Part shown: piece after piece, positions 10,308-18,515 of the stretch
Position numbering within the stretch: position 1 is the first letter of the stretch
Layout of the letters: each line of letters begins with the position of its first letter
NCBI GenBank assembly: GCA_003990745.1
Contig: RBNI01002435.1
Coordinates: forward strand, 1 to 18,515
DNA: 18,515 bases
From: Jimgerdemannia flammicorona
Lineage: Eukaryota > Mucoromycota > Endogonomycetes > Endogonales > Endogonaceae
Direction of reading: 5' to 3'
Made by a program: the position numbers and the translations under genes
Notes under the pieces: generated by a model
Told to the model about the DNA's origin: nothing
The model's database searches: none
The model's input: only the letters and a program-made list of their open reading frames with translations

Positions 10308-12600
10308 TTGTTATTATCTATATTAGTGATATTCTAATCTTAGACAAATCTCTAAAGAAATATCTTAAATATCTTAAACTAGTACTACTGAAACCCTGAG
10401 AAAACTGATTCTATATAAAACTTAGTAAATATAAATTCCTTTTAAAGAAAATTCAATTCTTTGGACATATTATCACACTTAATAGAATTAAAGTAAATCT
10501 CAGCAAAATATTTATAATTAAGAAGTAGCTCAGACTCAAAAAAGCTGAAAGACCTTTAATCATTCCTAAGATTAGTAAATTATTATAGATAATTTATTAT
10601 AAACTTTACCAAGATTACTATTACTCTTATCCAACTAACTAAGTATGATAAAAAAGAAAAATAACTCTAGACTATAAAGTAAGAAAAAGACTTTAACAAC
10701 TTTATTAAATAAGGATACAGTCTTTTAAGTCTTGAAAGATATCTTAATAATTACTCTAGTACTTTAAGTAATAAATTCTACTCTGCTATATAAAGTTATT
10801 ACTAATGTCTCTGATTTAGCTCTTTGAGCAGTACTTATATAAGAAGGATACCCTATGGTCTATTATTCTTATAAGTTCAATAATATTGAAATCAACTATA
10901 CTATCTATAAGAAGGAAATGTTAGCTGTTGTAGACACTCTGATCAAATAGTACTCATATCTTAAAGAAGTACACTTCACTATATTGATAGATTACAAATT
11001 ATTGATCAATATCAAGACCCAGACTACTCTTTTTGAAAGAACTACATATAAAATTCAATACTACTCTAGTAAAAAAAAAACATCATTGCCAATGTGATCT
11101 CTAGACTACCAATTGAAGAAGTCATTCAAACTCTCATCTTGGTTACCAATTTTATTATAGAATAAATTATTGCAGTATATACTAATGATAAAAAGCTTAA
11201 GTACTTTAAGAAATTCTGAAGAGTAATGATATTAATAAATACTCTCAGTATTATTAATACTAGTTGAAGATAATGCTATCTATTATAAGAATAAATTATA
11301 TATTCTAAATAATTGAGACCTCTGAAAGACTATTCTGTTTAAATATTATAATGTCTCTATGGCCAGATATCTAAAATTTGACAAATATAATAAAGTTATC
11401 TCCCAGAACTTCTATTGGCCCCATATGGCAGACTAGTTGAAGACCTATATTACTTTTTATAATACATACCTGCTAATATAATAAGTTCTCAACTTTAGCA
11501 AAACTTAGACTACTTCACTCTATTCTAGTATCCTCTATTAATTGGAAATAAATCTCTATAAACTTTATTATATAACTACTCTAAACTAAGAATGAGAAGG
11601 ATGTAATTATTGTCTTTGTAGATTATTTTAGCAAATAAGCTCACTTTGTATCTATTACTACAACTGCAATACTATCTAAAATTATTATACTCTTATTTAA
11701 TAATATCTTCTACTATCATAGCCTTCCTAAGATCATTATTAGTGACTAAGATCTGAAATTTACCAGCTATTTTTAGAAAGCTCTACACTCATATCTTAGA
11801 ATGAAACTAGTATTATCTATAGTCTTTCATCTTAAAACTAATAGCCAAACTAAAAGAATAAACTGAACTCTGGAGCAAATACTAAGGAATTATATTTTCT
11901 ATAAGTAAGATAATTAATATAAATACTTTATTATAATTGAGTTTATCTATAATATAGTAAATAAGCTTTTCTTGAAATAATCCCATTCTTTATCAATATG
12001 TGACAAAATCTGAACACTCTCCTAACTCTTATCAGAACTATAGATAAACTCTCTATTATTGAAACTATTGAAGAATTCTTACTCTAAATATACAACTTGA
12101 GCCAAATTATAATTAAAAACCTAACTTAAGACTAAAACTAACAATCTTAGTATATTAATTAGTACTATCAAGAAGAAATCTTTGATATTGGAGAGAAAGT
12201 TCTACTAGATATTTGAGGATACCAAGTTAATAATCTCAAATATAGACCTTCTATAAAGCTATATAGTAAGTTTATCAGATCATTCAAAGTTATTGTATTA
12301 GTTTTTCTAATATTCTATAAACTAGCTCTATTTATATTATCAAGATATACTCAGTTTTTAATATTTAATATCTTAAGTAATATAATAAAAATAATGATAA
12401 ACTATTCTCAAACTAAATTATAAAACCACTAGTATCTATTATTATTAATAATCATAAGAAATATGAAGTTAAACAAATTCATCTTGTTAAATAGAAAGAT
12501 TACTCAATCTATGATACTATATAGGAACTCAGAACAAACCTCCAGAATACTGCCAACTTAGTTCAAATATAATTCTTTGAACAACTAGTTAAAATACTTC
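10308..12600 (+). pseudogene. Gypsy pol remnant: RT, RNase H, integrase, chromodomain
   Basis: Piecewise translation gives ordered gypsy domains. RT: YISDILIL near 10318 (normally YLDDILIF), then FGHIITLNRIKV. RNase H: near 10795-11090. Integrase zinc domain near 11340-11480, with the block VISQNFYWPHMAD; its His and Cys ligands read mostly as Tyr. Integrase core near 11590-11900: DVIIVFVDYFSK, HSLPKIIISD, then TLEQILRNY, so the Asp, Asp and Glu positions can still be placed. A GPY/F-like stretch lies near 12190-12290 (FDIGEKVLLDI). A chromodomain near 12440-12590 reads KYEVKQIHLVK, then DYSIYDTI and ELRTNLQNTANLV. Dozens of stops are present. The chromodomain places it in the chromoviruses, whose integrases target heterochromatin marks. 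It is non-functional. Confidence 0.88.
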
Positions 12601-13026
12601 AATACCTACTATTACTATATTATATACATATATTATCTCTTCTGAACACTGTCAAGCACTTCTATAATTATTATAAATAAATTGAAAACTCTACTACACC
12701 TTAGCAATATTAAGACAAAAGAAATACTAACTCTCTAGAAAAATAGCAAAACTGAAAGTCAGCCTTTTGTCTCTATATTACTAATAAAAACCAAGATATA
12801 GATATTTAAGAAGATTCCTTAGAGGAAATTCTCCAGTAGTAAATGATATCAGAATTACTTTTAGTTAAATATATAACTCTTTAATATATAAATTTAATAC
12901 ATTAGACAACTATACTATAAGCATGCTACTTTATGAGAAAAATAAATATTATTGAACTTTTGACCACCTAAATGATATAATAACACTAGATAAAATTAGA
13001 AGAACTTGATGAGAATATTAAAACCT
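12601..13026 (+). other. AT-rich tail between chromodomain and polypurine tract
   Basis: About 425 nt separate the end of recognisable pol from the polypurine tract. It is AT-rich, has stops in all three forward frames, and shows no domain I recognise. It is most simply the 3' non-coding region of the gypsy element or a decayed end of pol. Confidence 0.5.
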
Positions 13027-13040
13027 AAGAAAAAGAGAGT
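13027..13040 (+). promoter_or_regulatory. Polypurine tract of the gypsy element
   Basis: AAGAAAAAGAGAG (13027-13039) sits one base before the TGTAAG start of the LTR. This is the expected place and composition for the primer of plus-strand DNA synthesis in an LTR retrotransposon, and it identifies 13041 as the start of a 3' LTR. Confidence 0.8.
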
Positions 13041-13312
13041 TGTAAGTATACAATCTTCGAGCTACCAAAATTATACATTACTCTTAGAACAAATCTAGAA
13101 ATATATATAAGATCATGAGGCTAAGTCAAACTAAAGTTATAAATTATAAAGCTGAATCAACTCAAAGTTATAAATTATAAGATATATGAAAATATAATCT
13201 TACCAATCAAGATCAAAAGTATATATATCAGATATACGTATAGTATACTAAAATGAAGAATTACAATAAACTAAATAACTATTATAACTCTCAAATATGT
13301 ATATACCTGGCT

Positions 13313-13655
13313 ATGATTACTGAAATCTACAACTATATCTGTCTGACATTTGGAATATTATTATTAACTGGGCCACCATACTCTTGCTCCTCATAAATAT
13401 CCATAGTCTAGCATCTCTTTACTTAATAGAAGTCTGATAAAATACTCTGAACATACTTAGCAAGACTCACTGAATTGAACAAATCTCAAGCTAATATTAA
13501 ATTGGCTACCTCTTAGAAGATATAGATAACTACTACTATAATATAGATATTATCAAAATATCTTAATATCAGAAGCTCATTATATATAAGTACTAAAAAC
13601 TCTTTTACAAGTATAGTATCTTTATTTCCCACCTTCAAGTTACTATTACTAAAAT
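13313..13655 (+). pseudogene. Decayed N-terminal part of the LTR-borne reading frame, older copy
   Basis: This is the counterpart of 13944-14287. The ATG is kept, the start reads atg-att-act-gaa-atc-tac, and a one-base deletion near codon 10 shifts the frame. It carries the same TGA at 13435-13437 that is codon 42 in the better copy, plus further stops. It continues at 15725. Confidence 0.65.
13651..13655. repeat. Left target-site duplication of the solo LTR
   Basis: AAAAT lies directly before TGTAAG. The uninterrupted LTR sequence has AAAAT at the equivalent place (14283-14287), which supports this as the target. Confidence 0.65.
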
Positions 13656-13943
13656 TGTAAGCACACAATCTCCAAGCCACAGAAATCACACGTCACCCAC
13701 TTAACAAGCTACTGAATTTGCACATGACCTCTGAACAAATCTGGAAATCACCTGCATGATCATGAAGCTGAGTCAAACAGAAGTCATAGTGTATAAAGCT
13801 GAGTCAATACAAAGTCATAGAACACAAGGTTCACATAAACGGAATCTTACCAATCAAGAACAAATACATATATACTGAGCCCTGAGACACGTCGAAATAA
13901 AGAACCAAAACAAACAATAACCATAACTTCTAAATACACAAAC

Positions 13944-15041
13944 ATGACCACCAAGATCTACAACCACATCCGCGCTGACATTTGGAATGCCATTGTCAAC
14001 CAAGCCACACCCCCTCTGCCCCTCATGAATATCTATAGCCTAGCACCCCTCTACTTTGTGGAAGCCTGATGGAATGCTCTGAACATACTTAATAAGGCCC
14101 ACCAGATCAGACAAATCTCAAGCTACTACCAGATCGGCCACCTCCTAGAAGACATGATTGAACACCACCATGATACAGACATTACTCAGATGTCTCAACA
14201 CCAGAAACTTATTGCCCACAAATACCAAGAACTCTTCTATGAGTACAGCACCTTTATTCCCTGCCTCCAAGTTACTACCAGCAAAATGGTTGCTACCCTG
14301 TCCTATGGCCAAATCGATGACATGATACAAGAACTCAACCACAAGTATCTCGAATATGTTGAAACTACAGACAGAACCTTCCCACACCCCAATGATCACA
14401 TCCTGCAAATGCCCCAAGTTGGATATGCCATGAAGGACGTCTACGATATAATCAACTTTGATAAAGATGAAGCAGAAGACAATGATCCCTCTGATGCCGA
14501 TATGACCTCAAGCCAAGGATCTCTGCTAACCCTGATCACACCGCCAAGCCTGCCGATGAACTTATAACAGTTCATAACCACCTACGAGACTTATTGGGAC
14601 AATGACTACTGGTACGAATACTAACCTGCGTTCACACCCAATTACTTCAACTATAATAAAGAGACTGGAGAACACAACCTGTATCTTCAGACAACTCTTG
14701 AGATTGAACCAATCACTCTACCACCTGAGTATGAGCAACATGAACCACAGCTACCAGCTTACTACAATCCCATGACTCATAGTACTATAATCTATAGAAG
14801 GTATGCAGATAGCGAATCTGATGAAAGTGAAGACAATGTACCCCTCCTTCGCCCACTAACACCTTATCCAGCATATGAGACAGACAATGCTATCCTGTGG
14901 AACAGAGATGAAGTTCCAATGTATTATTACCTCAGCCAATAAGGAGAAGTAATCTGCAAACCACTCTTCCTAGATGACTACTTTATTAGAGATGATGTCA
15001 TTGATGGTGATGTCATCAAAGACTATCCAGATAGTGCCTAA
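13944..15041 (+). pseudogene. LTR-borne open reading frame of unknown function, 365 codons, four stops
   Basis: One reading frame runs from ATG 13944 to TAA 15039-15041 inside the U3 part of the solo LTR, in sense with pol and upstream of the LTR TATA box. It is interrupted only by TGA at codon 42 and TAA at codons 208, 227 and 333; the three TAA fit decayed CAA. The product starts MTTKIYNHIRADIWNAI. Residues about 60-160 look helical and His/Gln-rich, followed by an acidic run (DKDEAEDNDPSDAD, near 172-185) and a Tyr-rich part. A second acidic run, ADSESDESEDN, lies near 280, and the end is Asp-rich. I see no signal peptide, membrane segment, zinc knuckle or protease motif, and I do not recognise the family. 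The same frame exists in decayed form in the older LTR. It could be an accessory protein or captured gene; displaced gag is possible but unsupported. Confidence 0.65.
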
Positions 15042-15231
15042 AACCTATAAATAGCTTAGCAGTCATAGTATAGTTAGATTAGCCTTGTATGACGTGACTG
15101 TGAACTGACTCAGCAGTCAGATGATCTCTTGACATGTTAGATCACACTTGTACTATATAATTGCATTCTGACTCAGCAAAGTACTTAGTGCTACATCCAT
15201 ATCTAGCATAGTCCAGATAGCCCCTCACTAG

Positions 15232-15239
15232 TATAAATA
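15232..15239 (+). promoter_or_regulatory. TATA box of the solo LTR
   Basis: TATAAATA is followed by a C-rich stretch (ACCCCCTCCCCC...), a common arrangement in fungal LTR promoters. Transcription would start shortly downstream, which puts the U3/R border near 15260. The box is conserved at 16608-16615 in the older copy. Confidence 0.72.
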
Positions 15240-15355
15240 CCCCCTCCCCCAGACCTCAGAATCTCAGACCTGAACAATCCGAACACAACTTCTGAGCACT
15301 TCCCCCAATACTCCTTCACACAACTACTCCTAGTATAGCAATATCATAAATAGCG

Positions 15356-15361
15356 AATAAA
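15356..15361 (+). terminator. Polyadenylation signal of the solo LTR
   Basis: AATAAA lies about 120 nt downstream of the TATA box, where the R region of an LTR would end. It is conserved at 16729-16734 in the older LTR. Confidence 0.6.
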
Positions 15362-15719
15362 CCTATTTAATAACCCACAAACCACTCTTAAGTAAATCCA
15401 CTCTCCATTAGGTCTTACTCCTAACCACATCATGAAATTTCCTAATTGGGTATTGTCTGCAGCGATATGCCAATTCAACTAAGCTGGTCTTAGTTTCTTG
15501 AACTTCCTGAAATATGGAAAATCCTGAATATCCAGAACTAGTCTGAAAAAGGACTTTGGTTGAGATGTCAACCTGATCTTGAAATCAATAAGTGTAGAGG
15601 ATGTACTCCATATGAAGTTGATCTTGACCATAAGAAAACAGTCTTCCAGAATATCCAGAACTTCTAAAAAACTCTTTCAGAACTACATAATGGTTACCCT
15701 AAAAAGCAACCCTCTTACA

Positions 15720-15724
15720 GAAAT
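15720..15724. repeat. Right target-site duplication of the solo LTR
   Basis: GAAAT lies directly after CTTACA and differs from the left copy at one base. The older LTR resumes here at the equivalent of 14283. Confidence 0.65.
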
Positions 15725-16480
15725 GATTACTACTCTGAACTATAGTCAAATTGATGATATAGTGTAAAAACTCAATCAGAAATATATTAAATTTATCTGA
15801 ACCACTAATAGATCCTTTCTATACCTAGATAACTATATTCTGCAGATGTCTTAAGTTAGATATATCATGAAGGATATCTATGATATAATTTAGTTTAATA
15901 ATAATAAAGTAGAAGATAATAACTTCTCTGATACTAAGATAATTTCCAGTCAAGAATCTCTGTCAGCTCTAATCACTCTGCTAATCTTACTGATGAAATT
16001 ATAATAGTTCATAACTATCTATAAGACTTATTGAGATAATGATCACTAGTATAAATACTAATCAATATTTATATCTAACTACTTCAACTATAATGAAGAA
16101 ATAAAAGAATACAATCTATATTTTTAGACAACTCTTAAGATAAAACTAACAACTTCAACTCCTGAGTATATGTAAGTAATATAAAGAACAACTATCAGTA
16201 TACTATAACTCTATAATATATAGTACTATAACCTACTAAAAGAATACTGATAGTGAATCTAATAAAAGCAAAGATGATATACTTCTTCTCTACTCATTAA
16301 TACTATACTCAGTATATAAGATAGATGATATCATTCTATGAGATAATTACTTTATTTCAATATACTACTATAAATAAATAGAGAGATATAATCAAAGAAT
16401 TACTCTTTCTAAATAACTACTTCATCAGAGATAATTTTATTAATAATAATCTCATTGATGACTACTTAGACAATATCTAA
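15725..16480 (+). pseudogene. Decayed C-terminal part of the LTR-borne reading frame, older copy
   Basis: This is the counterpart of 14288-15041, ending at a TAA (16478-16480) equivalent to the end of the better copy. The alignment is clear through blocks such as ATGAAGGATATCTATGATAT and AACTACTTCAACTATAAT. Stops are frequent and most differences are C-to-T or G-to-A. It cannot be translated. Confidence 0.65.
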
Positions 16481-17091
16481 ATTTATAATAACTTAGTAGT
16501 CACTAGTATAATTAGCTTAACTTAGTATTATATAACTATATTCTGACTCATCAAAGTACTAAAGTATTATAATTATATTTAGTCTAATCTAGATAACTTC
16601 TTATTAGTATAAATACTCCCTCTCTTAGAAATAAGAACTCAAACAAAAATCAGATAAATACTTCTTCACACAATTATCCCTTCACCCACTACTCTTAGTA
16701 TTAGTCAATAATAATATCATAAATAGTGAATAAACCTATTTAATAACTTATAAATCACTCTTAAGTAAACTTATACTATATTAGCTCTCACTTATAACTA
16801 GATTTAAAATTTTTCTAATTAGATATTATTTGTAGTAATATGTCAATTCAAATAAACTGGTTTTAGTTTCTTAAACTTTCTGAATTAAGAGAAATTCTAA
16901 ACATCTAGAATAAGTTCAAAAAAGAACTTTAGTTGAAATATTAACCCAATCTTGAAATCAATAAGTATAGAGGATGTACTTTATATGAAATTAATTTTGA
17001 TCTAAAGAAAACAGTCTTTTAGAATATCTAAAACTTTTAGAAAATCCTTTCAGAATTATATAATAGTACTTTAACAAAGTATCCTCTTATA

Positions 17092-18110
17092 CTTTAGTAC
17101 TATCAAAAATTCTATATACTAATTAGTAGTATAAAATTATTCTTTTTTTAAACTTACTATAAATAGAGATGATATTGATATCTATAATATATTTATATAT
17201 ATTATGTTATATATAAGCTTCTACTTAAGGGTAGAGCTTTTAGTATTAATAATAATAAAATTAATCTATAATAGAGAGAGCAAAGTACTCTATTGATCAG
17301 ATGAAGAAATCAATAAATTTTCTATAATTATATTGAGTAGTGCTTACTAGTTACTTTAACTAAAGATTTTCTAAACAGTACTTCAATTTATTACTATATA
17401 AAAGATTGAGCTTTCTTTCTATAACTTTAGTATTTTAGATAGAGTATTGATTAATAATATCTTAAAGATAGTCTAAAAAAAGAAATTATTTATAATATAT
17501 TAACCAAAGTATATCATTTTAAAATTCATTCAATAACTCTTTTGATCTACTAATACTTACTTTTTATATATTACTATCTTTTGTCAGTAAAACTAGTATG
17601 ACTTTAGAAGTTATATATACTAATATAAGCTATCTTCTAATACTAGATCTATAGATAATAAGAAATATTATATAGTACTATTTTTGTCAAAATAATAATA
17701 ATAATAATAATAATAATTCAATAGATAATCTAAACTACTATATAGTACTTATAAAGTACTAGTTATAAAAATACTTCTCAGCTTTCTCAGCTTCTCTTTG
17801 AGACTCATTATACTTAGCACTAGCTTATACAGAAATAGAATAACTATAAATAGTGTAACTATAAACATAATATAGAAGTACTAAAAAATAGATATAGTTC
17901 TAGAAGACAATATAAATATATATATAAAAGATAGCTATTCTGTCAGAATATAGTCAGCAGACTGATTTATTTGTGATAAATATCTATATATATATATATA
18001 CTAAGTATGTCATATATAATATTGATTTCTAATATAGAAGTAAATAAATTAAAATTCAATTATTTATATTATCTCTGAGTAAATGTAAATAAATATTAAA
18101 TTACTAATTT
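17092..18110. other. AT-rich stretch without identifiable gene
   Basis: About 1 kb between the end of the older gypsy LTR and the next LTR. It is very AT-rich, with no ORF above 60 codons on either strand. It may be a decayed remnant of another transposon or AT-rich spacer. Inverted patches such as AGTACTTATAAAGTACT near 17746-17762 and TA runs near 17990-18000 are expected by chance at this composition. No terminal repeats or domain could be recognised. Confidence 0.55.
17691..17717. repeat. (AAT)9 microsatellite
   Basis: Nine uninterrupted copies of AAT, preceded by two extra A residues and followed by TCA. It is a simple tract inside AT-rich DNA with no coding context. Confidence 0.95.
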
Positions 18111-18364
18111 TGTAACATTTTAGCGTAGTTTATTTCTTTTCTCTGTCTTTCTTGAATATTCTATAACCTTCCGGTACTTTCCACGTACTTAGAAATCCCC
18201 TTCTTGGCGCCGAGCATTAACTAGTACTTATTTAGTTAGTCACTGAATGTCCTGGAAACTTGTAGAACTTTATTTGTCATCATTTGTCATCTTTGCCGAG
18301 AACTTTCCTCTTGGCATTTTCCTTTGATTTCTCAGACCCTTCTGGATCCTTCTTTCAGATCTTG

Positions 18365-18372
18365 TATAAATA
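18365..18372 (+). promoter_or_regulatory. TATA box of the right-edge LTR
   Basis: TATAAATA followed by TCCCCTTTG, the same TATA-plus-C-rich arrangement seen in the solo LTR. It lies about 255 nt into the LTR, a normal U3 length. Confidence 0.65.
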
Positions 18373-18389
18373 TCCCCTTTGTTCTCACG

Positions 18390-18395
18390 AATAAA
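18390..18395 (+). terminator. Polyadenylation signal of the right-edge LTR
   Basis: AATAAA (in ACGAATAAAGCTTC) lies 18 nt after the TATA box, so it would fall at or near the start of R. It would be used in the downstream LTR copy. Its role is inferred from motif and position. Confidence 0.45.
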
Positions 18396-18515
18396 GCTTC
18401 AGAATATTTTCTCTCAGAAATCCTTCGAGAACACTTGAACCCTTAGTATCTCTTCGAGCTACTTAGGATTACCAGAACTAGTCGCTTCCTCATTAAGAAA
18501 CTAGAACCGTTACAC

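Larger units (their letters stand above)
13041..13655 (+). repeat. Gypsy 3' LTR, first part (older copy)
   Basis: This 615-bp stretch starts TGTAAGTATAC right after the polypurine tract and aligns with 13656-14287 of the solo LTR. It is strongly mutated towards T and A. It includes the start of the LTR-borne reading frame at ATG 13313. One base is missing near codon 10 relative to the better copy. It stops where the younger solo LTR inserted and resumes at 15720. Confidence 0.88.
13656..15719 (+). mobile_element. Solo LTR of the gypsy family, 2,064 bp, nested in an older LTR
   Basis: It begins TGTAAG and ends CTTACA, a 6-bp terminal inverted repeat with the TG...CA ends of retroviral LTRs. 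The left flank AAAAT (13651-13655) and right flank GAAAT (15720-15724) form a 5-bp target duplication with one mismatch. The flanks are the two halves of an older LTR of the same family. No internal region is present and the two ends are not repeats of each other, so this is one LTR, presumably left after LTR-LTR recombination. It contains a U3 with a long reading frame (13944-15041), a TATA box (15232-15239), a C-rich start region and AATAAA (15356-15361). It is far less mutated than its host copy, so it is younger. At about 2 kb it is long for a fungal gypsy LTR. Confidence 0.85.
10308..17091 (+). mobile_element. Ty3/gypsy chromovirus, copy 2, 5'-truncated, with split 3' LTR
   Basis: From left to right it shows RT from the active-site region on, RNase H, integrase and a chromodomain, then a non-coding tail, a polypurine tract (13027-13039) and a 3' LTR beginning TGTAAG at 13041 and ending CTTATA at 17091 (CTTACA in the better copy). 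The LTR is interrupted by a solo LTR of the same family at 13656-15719. Without the insert and one copy of the target duplication, this LTR is about 1,982 bp. Gag, protease, early RT and the 5' LTR are missing; the left end is the LINE-B junction. The sequence is extremely AT-rich and full of stops, consistent with RIP-like decay. Confidence 0.88.
15720..17091 (+). repeat. Gypsy 3' LTR, second part (older copy)
   Basis: This aligns with 14283-15719 of the solo LTR and ends CTCTTATA, where the better copy ends CTCTTACA. The TATA box (16608-16615) and AATAAA (16729-16734) are preserved although the surrounding sequence is heavily mutated. Together with 13041-13655 it forms one LTR of about 2 kb. 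Confidence 0.88.
18111..18514 (+). repeat. Well-preserved 404-bp LTR, probably the 5' LTR of a younger element
   Basis: It starts TGTAAC and ends GTTACA, a 6-bp inverted repeat with TG...CA ends. It holds TATAAATA at 18365-18372 and AATAAA at 18390-18395, in the order expected for a plus-strand LTR. It has about ten CpG dinucleotides and normal base composition, unlike everything to its left, so it has largely escaped the decay. It is unrelated to the 2-kb gypsy LTR. No polypurine tract precedes it (the flank is TTACTAATTT). The single base after it, C at 18515, does not match the first base of a duplication of the left flank AATTT. Both points favour a 5' LTR whose internal region lies to the right over a 3' or solo LTR. 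Superfamily (Copia or Gypsy) cannot be assigned. Confidence 0.75.

Noticed and set aside
14145..14417. Minus-strand 90-codon frame with hydrophobic segments
   Set aside because: It is fully antisense to the LTR-borne frame 13944-15041, which is longer and supported by a second copy.
15579..15767. 62-codon plus-strand frame as a gene
   Set aside because: It spans the boundary between the end of the solo LTR (15719) and the older LTR, so it is a chance frame created by the insertion.
13041..17091. Two back-to-back tandem duplications (A'A and BB')
   Set aside because: TG...CA ends, the 5-bp flanking duplication and the polypurine tract before 13041 are better explained by one LTR inserted into another.
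10308..17091. Mitochondrial or AT-rich organellar origin
   Set aside because: The AT-rich DNA consists of nuclear-type retrotransposons with directed C-to-T decay, and less mutated parts of the same families are GC-balanced.
1..18515. tRNA, rRNA or CRISPR features
   Set aside because: No cloverleaf, rRNA core motif or regularly spaced repeats were seen. The repeats present are retrotransposon copies and one microsatellite.

Overview
This window contains no recognisable host gene. It is a block of nested, mutated retrotransposons of the kind found in repeat-rich heterochromatin of a filamentous fungus (probably Dikarya). Two things point to a fungus: a Ty3/gypsy element whose pol ends in a chromodomain, and damage dominated by C-to-T and G-to-A changes, many at CpA and CpG. 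These changes turn CAG/CAA into TAG/TAA and CGA or TGG into TGA. The pattern resembles repeat-induced point mutation (RIP) or methylation decay. Species cannot be told from this window.

Layout. (1) 1-5890, minus strand: an essentially full-length non-LTR retrotransposon (LINE-A) with 5' UTR, ORF1 (677 codons, RRM-like segment), ORF2 (1218 codons, APE endonuclease, reverse transcriptase, C-terminal zinc motif) and an A-ending 3' UTR. Both ORFs stay in one frame throughout and are broken only by stop codons. (2) 5891-7275, plus strand: a gypsy pol fragment (end of RT, RNase H, start of integrase). (3) 7276-10307, plus strand: LINE-B, a 5'-truncated and more damaged copy of the same LINE, ending in an A-rich tail. 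(4) 10308-13040, plus strand: a second gypsy pol copy, from the RT active-site region through integrase and chromodomain, then a 3' non-coding tail and polypurine tract. (5) 13041-17091: the very long 3' LTR of that gypsy element, split in two by (6) 13656-15719, a much less mutated 2,064-bp solo LTR of the same family, bounded by TGTAAG...CTTACA and a near-perfect 5-bp target duplication. (7) 17092-18110: very AT-rich DNA without an identifiable gene, with an (AAT)9 tract. (8) 18111-18514: an unrelated, well-preserved 404-bp LTR (TGTAAC...GTTACA) with TATA and AATAAA boxes, ending one base before the window edge and probably the 5' LTR of a younger element beyond it.

The most unusual feature is that the gypsy LTR is about 2 kb long and carries, in its U3 part and in the sense direction, a 365-codon reading frame (13944-15041) upstream of its own TATA box. 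The frame can still be followed through four in-frame stops. Its product matches no family I recognise. An LTR-borne accessory gene of this kind is unusual and is the best candidate here for something undescribed.
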